Shown piece by piece: positions 17,822 through 26,582 of a stretch of DNA of 64,000 nucleotides. Position 1 is the first letter of the stretch. The number at the start of each line of letters is the position of its first letter. The notes beneath the pieces are model-generated. The model worked only from the letters and a program-made list of their open reading frames with translations, was not told the DNA's origin and did not search any database. The DNA is from Sphingomonadales bacterium UBA2369 (lineage in GTDB: Bacteria > Pseudomonadota > Alphaproteobacteria > Sphingomonadales > Sphingomonadaceae), in the NCBI GenBank assembly GCA_002344055.1, contig DDTH01000001.1, positions 56,274 to 120,273 on the forward strand. Direction: 5' to 3'. A program made the position numbers and the translations under genes.

Positions 17822-18657
17822 GAGCAATCGATCGTTTTCTACGCAAGCCCCGGCCATTCTGGGCGTCCGTTAGGTCGCTGAGCCAACAAATCGGCTACAG
17901 CAAGAAGGGGGAGCTTATCGTCCCTACCCTTCGTCAAATGGTGAGCGCTTTCAAGAAACTGGAGCTGGACGCTTCGGCCCTTGAAATCGACGGCGAACCC
18001 ACCGCGCTAGCGGCAGAGTTGCTCGATTATTTCGATGCCCGCGCTACCACGCTGACCACCTACGTAGAGCCGCGCCTCATGGACGCTGCAAAGGCGAAAG
18101 CGGTCTTCGACGATTATCGTGTTCGCCTAAATCCTAATTGTCCTATTCCGATGAACAAGCAAAAAGGCGCGAAGTGCGCGGAAGCCTTTCTGACTGGCAT
18201 CGCCAACATGATTATTGAATCAGAAGCCGGCAACTGCGAAGTGGATTTCGATCCGCGCAAGCTCACGACATTTACGCATGGCAATGCGCCGGTGCGGACG
18301 CTCGCGCGGCGGGTTGACGGGGCCTTCCCTTCAACGGTCAATCCCGTAGCGATCTGGGAGATCAAGGAATACTATTATACGACTACATTCGGAAGCCGCA
18401 TCGCGGACGGCGTTTACGAAACGCTGCTGGATGGGATGGAACTGGAAGAGATGCGTGATGCGGAGCGCATCCAAGTCGATCACATCCTTATGATCGACGC
18501 GCATTTCACGTGGTGGAAATGTGGCAAGCCCTATCTCTGCCGGATTTTCGATATGCTCCACATGGGCCTCGTCTCCGAGGTCCTTTTCGGAATCGAAGTA
18601 ACGGAGAGGTTGCCCGAACTTGTAAGTGAATGGCGGGCGACACTGGCATCTAGATGA
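17818..18657 (+). CDS. Putative type II restriction endonuclease
   Basis: A 279-residue protein that I cannot place in a named nuclease family. It starts at GTG 17818, overlapping the HTH gene stop. A PD-(D/E)xK-like pattern is visible: Asp167 (RRVDGAF) followed by Glu181-Ile-Lys183 (AIWEIKEYYYTTTFG). The N-terminal part is basic and helical. No signal peptide or membrane span is seen. Restriction activity is inferred from that motif and from sitting behind a controller opposite a DNA methylase. Composition matches the methylase rather than argS. Confidence 0.65.
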   Translation: MRAIDRFLRKPRPFWASVRSLSQQIGYSKKGELIVPTLRQMVSAFKKLELDASALEIDGEPTALAAELLDYFDARATTLTTYVEPRLMDAAKAKAVFDDYRVRLNPNCPIPMNKQKGAKCAEAFLTGIANMIIESEAGNCEVDFDPRKLTTFTHGNAPVRTLARRVDGAFPSTVNPVAIWEIKEYYYTTTFGSRIADGVYETLLDGMELEEMRDAERIQVDHILMIDAHFTWWKCGKPYLCRIFDMLHMGLVSEVLFGIEVTERLPELVSEWRATLASR

Positions 18658-18758
18658 CGCAGGCGGTCAGATACCGCGGGCCATCGGAGGGCGAGCTTCA
18701 AATCCCCCCCTCACTCCGCTAAAGCCCCGCCTCCTCCCACCCACCGAAAGCCCACCCC

Positions 18759-20492
18759 GTGACTCTCTACGCCCGTTTTGCCGCGCATCTGGATGCGGCG
18801 CTTGATGCTCTGGTGCTCGATGGCGAGCTGCCGGCGGGGGTGGATCGCGCGGGCGTGGCGGTGGAGCCGCCGCGGGACGCGAGTCATGGCGATCTGGCGA
18901 CCAATGCGGCGATGGTGCTGGCGAAGCGGGCGGGGACGAACCCGCGGGCGCTGGCCGGGCTGATCGGGCCGAAGCTGGAGGCGCTGGCGGAAGTTCAGGC
19001 GGCGGAAATTGCCGGGCCGGGCTTCATCAATCTGCGGCTGGCTCCGCATGTGTGGCGGGAGGAATTGGGCGCCATTCTCACCGCCGGCTCCGATTACGGG
19101 CGGTCGCGGGCGGGACACGGCGTGCGGGTGAATGTCGAATATGTCTCGGCCAACCCGACCGGGCCGATGCACATGGGCCATTGCCGCGGCGCGGTGGTGG
19201 GCGATGCGCTGGCGAGCCTGCTGGAATATGCCGGGCATCAGGTGACGCGCGAATATTATGTCAACGATGCGGGCGGGCAGGTGGACGTGCTCGCGCGCTC
19301 GGCGCACCTGCGCTACGTCGAGGCGCTGACCGGGACCGAGGCGGTCATCCCTGAAGGCCTGTATCCGGGCGAGTATCTGAAGCCGGTCGGGGCGAGCCTT
19401 GCGGCCGACTATGGCGACCGCTTCGTGGACGCGCCGGAGAGCGAATGGCTGGTGCCGTTCCGTCAGGCGGCGGTCGCGGCGATGATGGCGATGATCCGCA
19501 CCGATCTGGCGCTGCTGGGCATCCATCACGACGTGTTTTCGTCGGAGGCCGAGGTGCAGGCGGCGGGCAAGCCGGATGCGGCGGTGGCGGCGCTGGCCGC
19601 CAAGGGGCTGATCTACGAGGGCGAGCTGGAGCGGCCGAAGAGCCTGGACCCGCATGATGAATGGGAGCCGGTGACGCTGACGCTCTTCAAGAGCACGCAG
19701 TTCGGCGACGATCAGGACCGGCCGGTGAAGAAGTCCGACGGCAGCTGGACCTATTTCGGCGCGGACATGGCCTATCATTACCAGAAGGCGCAGGCGGCCG
19801 ATCAGCTGATCGACATCTGGGGCGCGGACCATGCCGGTACCGTGAAGCGTATCAAGGCGGCGGTGGCGGCGCTCACCGACGGGGCGACGCCGTTTGACGT
19901 GAAGCTGGTGCAGATGGTGCAGCTGCTGCGCGGCGGCGAGCCGGTGAAGATGTCCAAGCGTTCCGGCAATTTCGTGACGCTGGCTGACGTGGTGGAGGAA
20001 GTGGGCAAGGACGTGGTCCGCTTCACCATGCTGACCCGCAAGGCCGAGGCGCAGATGGATTTCGATTTCGCCAAGGTGGTGGAGGCGTCGAAGGACAACC
20101 CGGTCTTCTACGTGCAGTACGCGCATGCCCGCATCCGCTCGATGCAGCGCAAGGCGGCGGCGGAAGTGGCGGACATGCCCGAACGCGCGGACCTGTCGCT
20201 GCTCGACGCGGAGGAGCTGGAGCTGATCCAGCTGGCGGCGCAATTCCCGCGCATCGTCGAGGCGGCGGCCTCGGCGCGGGAGCCGCACCGCATTGCGTTT
20301 TATCTCGGCGACGTCGCGGCGGCGTTCCATGCGCAGTATAACAAGGGCAATGATGACCCCGAGAAGCGTTTCCTTGTGGCACATCGTCCCGATCTGACAC
20401 GCGCGCGGCTGGAACTGGCGGCGGCAATCGGGCAGATTGTCCGCAATGGCCTGGGCATCATGGGGGTGGCCGCGGCCGAGGAGATGGCGTGA
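18759..20492 (+). CDS. argS: Arginine--tRNA ligase
   Basis: Class I aminoacyl-tRNA synthetase charging tRNA-Arg. It has the N-terminal ArgS additional domain, the HIGH-type motif HMGHCRG preceded by SANPTGPM, the KMSKRSG loop and a C-terminal DALR anticodon-binding domain starting at FYVQYAHARI. It is 577 residues from a GTG at 18759; no clear ribosome binding site precedes it. It is co-directional and touching with the next SPOR gene. The GC-rich codon use returns here, marking the edge of the island. Confidence 0.96.
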   Translation: MTLYARFAAHLDAALDALVLDGELPAGVDRAGVAVEPPRDASHGDLATNAAMVLAKRAGTNPRALAGLIGPKLEALAEVQAAEIAGPGFINLRLAPHVWREELGAILTAGSDYGRSRAGHGVRVNVEYVSANPTGPMHMGHCRGAVVGDALASLLEYAGHQVTREYYVNDAGGQVDVLARSAHLRYVEALTGTEAVIPEGLYPGEYLKPVGASLAADYGDRFVDAPESEWLVPFRQAAVAAMMAMIRTDLALLGIHHDVFSSEAEVQAAGKPDAAVAALAAKGLIYEGELERPKSLDPHDEWEPVTLTLFKSTQFGDDQDRPVKKSDGSWTYFGADMAYHYQKAQAADQLIDIWGADHAGTVKRIKAAVAALTDGATPFDVKLVQMVQLLRGGEPVKMSKRSGNFVTLADVVEEVGKDVVRFTMLTRKAEAQMDFDFAKVVEASKDNPVFYVQYAHARIRSMQRKAAAEVADMPERADLSLLDAEELELIQLAAQFPRIVEAAASAREPHRIAFYLGDVAAAFHAQYNKGNDDPEKRFLVAHRPDLTRARLELAAAIGQIVRNGLGIMGVAAAEEMA

Positions 20493-21256
20493 TGAGCAGC
20501 CGACCGCCCGAAGACGAGTATCAAGAGGGCAACGAGACCGAGGCGGAGGCCCTGGCGCGCGCCGAGGCGGAAGCCGAAGCGCAGGAAGCCGCGGACGACG
20601 AGGACCGGCTGCCCTGGCTCGAGCCGATCGAGGATGACGAGGAGCAGGGGCCGTCCGTGGGCAAACTGATCGGCGCGGTGCTGATCGGGCTGCTCGCGAT
20701 CGGGCTGATTGTCGGCGGTCTGTTCTGGTACGGCAATCGCGCCGCGCAGGAAGGCGATCCGGAAGTGATCGCGGCGCCGGACGCGCCCTACAAGCAGCGG
20801 CCCGACAAGGAAGGCGGCATGCAGGTCGACGACAAGGGCAGCACCCAGGTCGCGACCAGCGACGGGCGCGAGGAAGTGTCGAGCGTGAACAAGGATGCGC
20901 GGCCGGAATCGCCCGTTGGGCAGAATACCATGGCGGCGGCGCCCGCGCCGGTGCCGGCCGCTCCGGCGGCCCGGCCCCAGCAGGGCGGCGGCGGCGGTGG
21001 CGGTGGCGCGCAGCAGGCGCGGCTGACCGGCCCGACCATTCAGCTCGGCGCCTTCCCGAGCGAAGCGGTGGCCAATGCGGAATGGACGCGGCTGTCGCAG
21101 CGCCACGCTTTCCTGCGCGGGCTGCAGCATGCGGTGCAGGTGCATCAGCGCGGCGGGCAGACCTTCTACCGCCTGCGCGCGGCGGGCCAGGCGGCGCCGG
21201 ATGCGTGCCGGCGCCTGCAGAGCGCGGGGCAGCCCTGCATGAACGTGAACGAGTAG
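20492..21256 (+). CDS. SPOR-domain membrane protein
   Basis: A 254-residue bitopic protein. An acidic cytoplasmic N-terminus (EAEALARAEAEAEAQEAADD) precedes one membrane span (LIGAVLIGLLAIGLIVGG) near residue 60. A Pro/Ala/Gly linker with a Gly run follows, then a C-terminal SPOR domain (TIQLGAFPSEAVANAEWTRL; GGQTFYRLRAAG). It likely binds septal peptidoglycan. ATG 20492 overlaps the argS stop by one base; a GTG at 20489 is the alternative. argS-SPOR-nagZ is a familiar alphaproteobacterial order. Confidence 0.88.
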   Translation: MSSRPPEDEYQEGNETEAEALARAEAEAEAQEAADDEDRLPWLEPIEDDEEQGPSVGKLIGAVLIGLLAIGLIVGGLFWYGNRAAQEGDPEVIAAPDAPYKQRPDKEGGMQVDDKGSTQVATSDGREEVSSVNKDARPESPVGQNTMAAAPAPVPAAPAARPQQGGGGGGGGAQQARLTGPTIQLGAFPSEAVANAEWTRLSQRHAFLRGLQHAVQVHQRGGQTFYRLRAAGQAAPDACRRLQSAGQPCMNVNE

Positions 21257-21264
21257 GACCTTCC

Positions 21265-21292
21265 CGTCATTCCGGCTTTCGCGGGAATGACG
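21265..21292. repeat. CGTCATTCC hairpin element
   Basis: CGTCATTCC (21265-21273) and GGAATGACG (21284-21292) form a perfect 9-bp stem around GGCTTTCGCG. It sits between the SPOR gene and nagZ. This palindrome type is widespread in intergenic DNA of proteobacteria. Without a U-run it is more likely a dispersed repeat than a terminator. Confidence 0.6.
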
Positions 21293-21313
21293 GAGTGGTG
21301 CTAGGGGGTGGCG

Positions 21314-22318
21314 ATGCTGCCCCTCATATTCGGCCTTTCCGGGCCTGAACTGTCTGACGATGAACGCGCCTTCTTCCGGGAGGCGGATCCTGCCGGGGTC
21401 ATTCTGTTCGGGCGCAATGTGGGCGATCCGGCGCAGCTGCGGGCGCTGACCGACGAGCTGCGCGCGGTTTCCGGCCGCGACGACATCCTCATCCTGATCG
21501 ACCAGGAAGGCGGGCGCGTGGCGCGGCTGCAGCCGCCGCACTGGCCGGCCTTTCCGGCACAGGCGCGGTTCGGAGAATTATACGCGCGGGCGCCGATCAG
21601 CGGGCTGGAGGCGGCGCGGGCCAATGCGGCGGCGATCGGGGCGGTGCTGGCGGCGGCGGGGATCAACGTGACGTGCCTGCCGGTGCTGGATCTCCTGCAT
21701 GCGGGCGCCCATTCGATCATCGGCGACCGGGCTTTCGGCGGCGATCCGGTCGCGGCGGCATCGCTGGGGCGGGCGGTGCTGGACGGGCTGGCGCAAGCGG
21801 GCGTGGCGGGCGTCATCAAGCATATGCCGGGGCAGGGGCGGGCGGCGGCGGACAGCCATGCGGAACTGCCTTTCGTGGCGGCGGAGGCGGCGGCGCTGGC
21901 TGAGGATATCGGCGCCTTCGAGCGCCTCGCCGGCCGCGCGCAGATCGGGATGACGGCGCATGTGGTGTATGAGGCGTGGGATGCGACGCGGCCCGCGACC
22001 CTGTCGCCAGTGGTGATCGAAGACACGATCCGCGGCGCAATCGGCTTCGACGGGCTGCTGCTGACCGACGATATCGGCATGGGGGCGCTGTCCGGGCCGC
22101 TGGCGGGGCGCGGCAGCGCGGCGCTGGCGGCGGGGTGCGACATCGTGCTGCATTGTTCCGGTGTGCTGGCGGAGGCGGAGGAACTGGCGGCGGCGCTGCC
22201 CGCGATCGGCACAGACGCCGCGCGGCGGCTGGCGGCGGCGCGGGGCGAGCGGCCGGACGGGACGCCCGACCTCGAAGCGGCGCTGGCGAAGCGCGACACG
22301 CTGCTGGCGATGGCCTGA
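21314..22318 (+). CDS. nagZ: Beta-N-acetylhexosaminidase NagZ (GH3)
   Basis: Cytoplasmic glycosidase that removes GlcNAc from anhydro-muropeptides in cell-wall recycling. It shows DQEGGRVARL, the catalytic loop KHMPGQGRAAADSH and the nucleophile segment LLTDDIGMGAL. ATG 21314 is preferred because AGGGG lies about 6 nt upstream; GTG 21308 would overlap that site. About 334 residues, single-domain NagZ length. The scpA/scpB/tat genes often found next in related genomes are absent here. Confidence 0.93.
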   Translation: MLPLIFGLSGPELSDDERAFFREADPAGVILFGRNVGDPAQLRALTDELRAVSGRDDILILIDQEGGRVARLQPPHWPAFPAQARFGELYARAPISGLEAARANAAAIGAVLAAAGINVTCLPVLDLLHAGAHSIIGDRAFGGDPVAAASLGRAVLDGLAQAGVAGVIKHMPGQGRAAADSHAELPFVAAEAAALAEDIGAFERLAGRAQIGMTAHVVYEAWDATRPATLSPVVIEDTIRGAIGFDGLLLTDDIGMGALSGPLAGRGSAALAAGCDIVLHCSGVLAEAEELAAALPAIGTDAARRLAAARGERPDGTPDLEAALAKRDTLLAMA

Positions 22319-22343
22319 GCGCCCGGCGAAGATGATGTTTCCG

Positions 22344-23033
22344 TCAGCCGCTGACGAAATGCCAGTTTAGGCCACCGGGCAGTTCATCCGGAGAATAATC
22401 GAGTTGCAGTACGCGGCGCGAACGGGCCGGATCGCGGCTGCTGTCCGAGCCGTGGATGATGGCGGTGGCATAGGCCCAGATGTCGCCGCGCCGCGCGTGA
22501 CAGGCGACCGGTTCGTGATGCCCGGCCAGGTCGTCCAGCGGGCCGGTCGTGAGCCGCCCAAGGCGATGGCTGCCCGGCAGGATGAGCAAGGGTGCGTTGC
22601 TTTCGTCGACATCGTCCAGATGGACCCGAAGCGTGGCCATGCGCGCGGTGAATTCGTGCGGCGGCTCGACATGCGGGATGCCCGCCTTCACCGTCCACGG
22701 GCCGAAGCCGGGGAAGTCGTTGCGTGCGCGAACCGCGATGGTGCGGTCCTGGTGCAAAGCGAGGGACCAATTGGCGCCGGCGCTCTTGTCGAACAGGATC
22801 GCGCGCACGGGGCGGGCAGTGGCGCCGATATGGGCGGCGGCGATGCGGCCGATCGGACCTGTCGCCGTCAGCAGATCGGCGATGTCGTCCAGCCGCGCCA
22901 GCCGGTGTCCGGCCGCGGCGGATAACCCGGCAAGTGCCGGCTCGATACGGCGTGTTTCGTCCTCGCTGAGCGCAGCAGCGTGAAGTTCGGCGCCGTCAGG
23001 ACCGAACTGCAACGCCTCGCCGCTGCCAGGCAA
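22344..23033 (-). CDS. Phytanoyl-CoA dioxygenase-like protein
   Basis: The 229-residue protein resembles the PhyH branch of Fe(II)/2-oxoglutarate oxygenases. The HxD pair is in LALHQDRTIAV, and the distal histidine in ATAIIHGSD is followed by RSRRVLQLDYS, the 2-oxoglutarate-binding arginine region. It begins with a TTG at 23033 one base after the etfA stop, so it is probably translated from the etf mRNA. Substrate unknown. Confidence 0.75.
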   Translation of the reverse strand: MPGSGEALQFGPDGAELHAAALSEDETRRIEPALAGLSAAAGHRLARLDDIADLLTATGPIGRIAAAHIGATARPVRAILFDKSAGANWSLALHQDRTIAVRARNDFPGFGPWTVKAGIPHVEPPHEFTARMATLRVHLDDVDESNAPLLILPGSHRLGRLTTGPLDDLAGHHEPVACHARRGDIWAYATAIIHGSDSSRDPARSRRVLQLDYSPDELPGGLNWHFVSG

Positions 23034-23034
23034 A

Positions 23035-23970
23035 TCAGAGCTTCTCGGTCAGCTCCGGGACCAGCTTGAACAGGTCGCCGACCAGGCCGATGTCCGCGAC
23101 CTGGAAGATCGGGGCGTCCTCGTCCTTGTTGATGGCGACGATGGTCTTGCTGTCCTTCATGCCGGCGAGATGCTGGATCGCGCCGGAAATGCCGATGGCG
23201 ACATAGAGTTCGGGCGCGACGATCTTGCCGGTCTGGCCGACCTGATAGTCGTTGGGGGCATAGCCCGCGTCGACCGCCGCACGGCTGGCGCCGACGCCCG
23301 CGCCGAGACGGTCGGCGAGGGGGTCGATCAGGCGGTGGAACTCTTCGGAAGAACCGAGCGCGCGGCCGCCGGAAACGATGATCTTGGCGCTGGTCAGCTC
23401 GGGGCGCTCGGACGCGGCGATTTCGGCGCCGACGAAGCTGGACAGGCCGGCATCGCCGCCACCACTCCACGCCTCGACGCTGCCCGACCCGCCTTCGGCC
23501 GGCGCCTTGGCGAAGGCGGTGCCGCGCACGGTCAGCACCTTCTTCGCGTCCGACGATTTGACCGTGGCGATCGCGTTGCCGGCGTAGATCGGGCGGGTGA
23601 AGGTATCCGGACCCTCGACGCTGAGGATGTCGGAGACCTGCATCACGTCGAGCAGAGCGGCGACGCGCGGGGCGATATTCTTGCCGGTGGTCGTGGCCGG
23701 AGCGACCAGATAGTCGCAATGATCCTTCACGATCGCGGCGGCGACCGGGGCGACATTCTCGGCGAGATTATGGCCATAGGCCGCGTCGTCGGCGACGTGG
23801 ACCTTGGTCACGCCGGCGATCTTCGCGGCGGCATCGGCGACCGCGCCGACGCCCTGGCCCGCGACCAGGGCGTGGACTTCGCCGAGCTGACTGGCGGCGG
23901 TGACGGCGGAAAGGGTGGCGTCCTTGATGGCGCCGCCTTCATGCTCGACCAGAACAAGCGCGACGCTCAT
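23035..23970 (-). CDS. etfA: Electron transfer flavoprotein subunit alpha
   Basis: FAD-binding subunit of ETF, which passes electrons from acyl-CoA and other dehydrogenases to ETF-ubiquinone oxidoreductase. The N-domain reads VALVLVEHEGGAIKDATLSA. The C-terminal FAD site includes SGGRALGSSEEF, DAGYAPNDYQVGQTGK and AIGISGAIQHLAGM, and the family end AINKDEDAPIFQVADIGLVG is present. 311 residues; it overlaps etfB by 4 nt. Confidence 0.97.
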   Translation of the reverse strand: MSVALVLVEHEGGAIKDATLSAVTAASQLGEVHALVAGQGVGAVADAAAKIAGVTKVHVADDAAYGHNLAENVAPVAAAIVKDHCDYLVAPATTTGKNIAPRVAALLDVMQVSDILSVEGPDTFTRPIYAGNAIATVKSSDAKKVLTVRGTAFAKAPAEGGSGSVEAWSGGGDAGLSSFVGAEIAASERPELTSAKIIVSGGRALGSSEEFHRLIDPLADRLGAGVGASRAAVDAGYAPNDYQVGQTGKIVAPELYVAIGISGAIQHLAGMKDSKTIVAINKDEDAPIFQVADIGLVGDLFKLVPELTEKL

Positions 23971-24716
23971 GCGATAACTCCCGTTTCCTTGATCTTCGCG
24001 ATCAGCTCGTCGACCGAGCCGACCTTGATGCCGGCCGAGCGCTTGGCGGGCTCGACGACGTTGGTGATGGTGAGGCGCGGCGCGGTATCGACGCCATAAT
24101 CGCCGGGCGTCTTGGCCGCGAGCGGCTTCGACTTGGCCTTCATGATGTTCGGCAGGGTCGCGTAGCGCGGCTCGTTCAGGCGAAGGTCGGTGGTGACGAT
24201 CGCCGGAGTGCTGAGCTTCACCGTCTCGAGGCCGCCATCGACCTCGCGGGTGACGTTGACGCTGCTGCCGTCGACCTCGACCTTGGAGGCAAAGGTGCCC
24301 TGGCCCCAGTTCAGGAGCGCGGCGAGCATCTGGCCGGTCTGGTTGGAATCGTCGTCGATCGCCTGCTTGCCCAGAATGACGAGACCGGGGGTCTCCTCGT
24401 CGGCAATCGCTTTCAGGATCTTGGCGACGGCGAGCGGCTCGACCTCGTCGTCGGTCTGCACGTGGATCGCGCGGTCGGCGCCCATGGCGAGGGCGGTGCG
24501 CAACGTCTCCTGCGCCTTGGCCGGGCCGACGGAGACGGCGACGATCTCGGTCGCGGCGCCCTTCTCCTTCAGGCGGATGGCTTCCTCGACCGCGATCTCG
24601 TCGAACGGGTTCATGCTCATCTTGACGTTGGCAAGATCGACGCCGGTGCCGTCTGCCTTCACCCGCGGCTTCACATTGTAATCGAGCACCCGTTTGACGG
24701 GGACGAGGATCTTCAT
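23967..24716 (-). CDS. etfB: Electron transfer flavoprotein subunit beta
   Basis: AMP-binding ETF subunit, 249 residues, starting MKILVPVKRVLDYNVKPRVK. The signature NPFDEIAVEEAIRLKEKG and the AMP loop with DDDSNQTGQ are present, as is the C-terminal recognition loop region (LPNIMKAKSKPL). First gene of the etfB-etfA-PhyH run. A perfect hairpin lies upstream between it and the lipoprotein gene. Confidence 0.97.
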   Translation of the reverse strand: MKILVPVKRVLDYNVKPRVKADGTGVDLANVKMSMNPFDEIAVEEAIRLKEKGAATEIVAVSVGPAKAQETLRTALAMGADRAIHVQTDDEVEPLAVAKILKAIADEETPGLVILGKQAIDDDSNQTGQMLAALLNWGQGTFASKVEVDGSSVNVTREVDGGLETVKLSTPAIVTTDLRLNEPRYATLPNIMKAKSKPLAAKTPGDYGVDTAPRLTITNVVEPAKRSAGIKVGSVDELIAKIKETGVIA

Positions 24717-24781
24717 GGCCTACCTCTCATAAATCTTGGCGCGGCTATTCCGTCCCCCGGCTTCACCGTCAAGACGAGACC

Positions 24782-24807
24782 AGTGTGCCGGATGACTCCG
24801 GCACACT
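24782..24807 (-). terminator. Hairpin between the lipoprotein gene and etfB
   Basis: AGTGTGCCGGA (24782-24792) and TCCGGCACACT (24797-24807) form a perfect 11-bp stem with a 4-nt loop, 24 nt past the lipoprotein stop. On the minus strand the following bases (GGTCTCGTCTTG) are only weakly T-rich. It is a plausible terminator for the lipoprotein gene. Confidence 0.55.
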
Positions 24808-24830
24808 TCACTTCCGGTTTGCGGAGGCTT

Positions 24831-25253
24831 TTATTCCTCGCCGCCTTCTTCAGCAGGCTCGGCTTCAGCAGGCGCCGGCGCGGGTGCGCCTTCGGCGGGC
24901 GCGGGAGCGGCCGGTGCTGCTGCCGGCGCCGCGGCGGGAGCCGGAGCGACGGCGCCGACCTGCGCGAAGCATTCCACACCGGCCTGCAAGCCAGCGCGCT
25001 CCTGCCCGGCCTTGTCGGCCTGGAAAGCACGGATCTGCTCGACGCTTTTGCCCTCGATGAACTTGTCGCCCATGCAGCCGCAGAAGCGATCGACGTCGAG
25101 ATTGGGCACCTGCGCCTTATAGACGTCGCCTTGCGTCTTGCAGGCGGTGACCACCTGGCCCCGGATGCTTGCCTTGGCGTCCGCCTCGGACTGGGAGCAG
25201 CCCGCGGACAGGATCAGGGCAGCCGCACCGGCGGCAGACAGAATGAGTCGCAT
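24831..25253 (-). CDS. Small lipoprotein with C/CxCG cysteine pattern (second copy)
   Basis: Unnamed 140-residue protein with a lipoprotein signal and lipobox LSAGC (Cys19). The mature part holds a cysteine (TACKTQGDV), then CGCMGDKF, then a further cysteine (GVECFAQ), ending in an Ala/Pro/Glu tail. Cysteine spacing and tail match the lipoprotein at 10712-11122, but the rest is diverged. Disulphide or metal binding in the envelope is possible; function unknown. It lies between sucC and etfB, with its own hairpin downstream. Confidence 0.8.
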   Translation of the reverse strand: MRLILSAAGAAALILSAGCSQSEADAKASIRGQVVTACKTQGDVYKAQVPNLDVDRFCGCMGDKFIEGKSVEQIRAFQADKAGQERAGLQAGVECFAQVGAVAPAPAAAPAAAPAAPAPAEGAPAPAPAEAEPAEEGGEE

Positions 25254-25308
25254 GAAAATATCCCCCCTTGCGCACGTGGCGATGCGCCACGGCAGAGGGC
25301 AGGATTGC

Positions 25309-25345
25309 GGCTCGCGCGCGCGCTGGCAAGGGGCACGCGCGAGCC
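25309..25345 (-). terminator. GC-rich hairpin after sucC
   Basis: GGCTCGCGCG (25309-25318) and CGCGCGAGCC (25336-25345) form a perfect 10-bp stem with a 17-nt loop, starting 26 nt past the sucC stop. There is no clear U-tract, so termination is only suggested. Confidence 0.4.
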
Positions 25346-25370
25346 GAAATGGCGGGACGTGCCAACCCGT

Positions 25371-26582
25371 TCAGGCGGGCTGCTTTTCCTTGCCCTTCAC
25401 CTGCTCCACGATCTTGCGGGCGGCGTCGCCCAGATCGTCGGCCGGGACGATGGCGAGACCCGAATCGGCGAGAATCGCCTTGCCCTCGTTCACGTTCGTG
25501 CCTTCCAGGCGGACGACGAGCGGCACCTTGATGTTCACCTCGCGGGCGGCGGCGACGATGCCGTCGGCGATGATGTCGCAGCGCATGATGCCGCCGAAGA
25601 TGTTGACGAGGATGCCCTCGACCGCCGGATCGCTCAGGATGATCTTGAACGCCGCCGTCACCTTCTCCTTCGAGGCACCGCCGCCGACGTCGCAGAAGTT
25701 TGCGGGGAAAGCGCCATTGAGCTTGATGATATCCATCGTCGCCATGGCGAGGCCGGCGCCGTTCACCATGCAGCCGATATTGCCGTCCAGCTTGATGTAG
25801 GCGAGGTCGAATTTCGACGCCTCGATCTCCATCGGGTCCTCTTCCGTCTCATCGCGGAGTTCCACCAGATCCTTGTGGCGGAACATGGCGTTGGAATCGA
25901 AGCCGACCTTGGCATCCAGCACCAGCAATTCGCCGGCGTCGGTGACGGCGAGCGGGTTGATCTCGATCTGCGAGGCGTCGGTGCCCATGAAGGCGTCGTA
26001 CAGCTTCGCGGCGACATTCTGTGCCTGCTTGGCGAGATCGCCCTGCAGGCCGAGCGCCTTGGCGACGGCGCGGCCATGGTGCGGCTGGAAGCCGGTGGCG
26101 GGATCGACGGTGAAGGTCTGGATCTTCTCCGGCGTGTCGTGGGCGACCGCCTCGATGTCCATGCCGCCCTCGGTCGAAACCACGAAGGCGATGCGGCCGG
26201 TGGCGCGATCGACCAGCAGGGCCAGATAGAATTCCTTGGCGATGTCGACGCCGTCGGTGACGTAGAGGCGGTTCACCTGCTTGCCCGCATCGCCGGTCTG
26301 GATCGTCACGAGCGTGTTGCCGAGCATGTCGGTCGCGGCGGCGCGGACTTCATCCTCGGTCTTCGCCAGGCGGACGCCGCCCTTGGCGTCGGGACCCAAT
26401 TCCTTGAACTTGCCCTTGCCGCGGCCGCCGGCATGAATCTGCGCCTTCACGACATAAAGCGGGCCGGGAAGCTGGCGGGAGGCGGCGACCGCTTCCTCGA
26501 CGCTGAGCGCGGCATGACCGGCGGGCACGGGAACGCCGAACTTCGCGAGCAATTCCTTGGCCTGATATTCGTGGATGTTCAT
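25371..26582 (-). CDS. sucC: Succinate--CoA ligase [ADP-forming] subunit beta
   Basis: ATP-grasp beta subunit of succinyl-CoA synthetase (TCA cycle). It opens MNIHEYQAKELLAKFGVPVP. KAQIHAGGRGKGKFKELG binds nucleotide, QIEINPLAV lies in the grasp site, and the CoA/phosphate half contains NGAGLAMATMDIIKLNG and VNIFGGIMRCDIIADGI. 403 residues. The alpha subunit gene sucD, adjacent in many bacteria, is not in this window. It is divergent from the exported protein gene at 26729. Confidence 0.97.
   Translation of the reverse strand: MNIHEYQAKELLAKFGVPVPAGHAALSVEEAVAASRQLPGPLYVVKAQIHAGGRGKGKFKELGPDAKGGVRLAKTEDEVRAAATDMLGNTLVTIQTGDAGKQVNRLYVTDGVDIAKEFYLALLVDRATGRIAFVVSTEGGMDIEAVAHDTPEKIQTFTVDPATGFQPHHGRAVAKALGLQGDLAKQAQNVAAKLYDAFMGTDASQIEINPLAVTDAGELLVLDAKVGFDSNAMFRHKDLVELRDETEEDPMEIEASKFDLAYIKLDGNIGCMVNGAGLAMATMDIIKLNGAFPANFCDVGGGASKEKVTAAFKIILSDPAVEGILVNIFGGIMRCDIIADGIVAAAREVNIKVPLVVRLEGTNVNEGKAILADSGLAIVPADDLGDAARKIVEQVKGKEKQPA

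Noticed and set aside
14350..18700. Prophage or integrative element
   Set aside because: No integrase, transposase, phage gene, tRNA end or flanking direct repeat was seen; island is the most that can be said.
18658..18758. Possible regulatory RNA upstream of argS
   Set aside because: The spacer is pyrimidine-rich but forms no convincing stem and lacks a T-box or similar signature.
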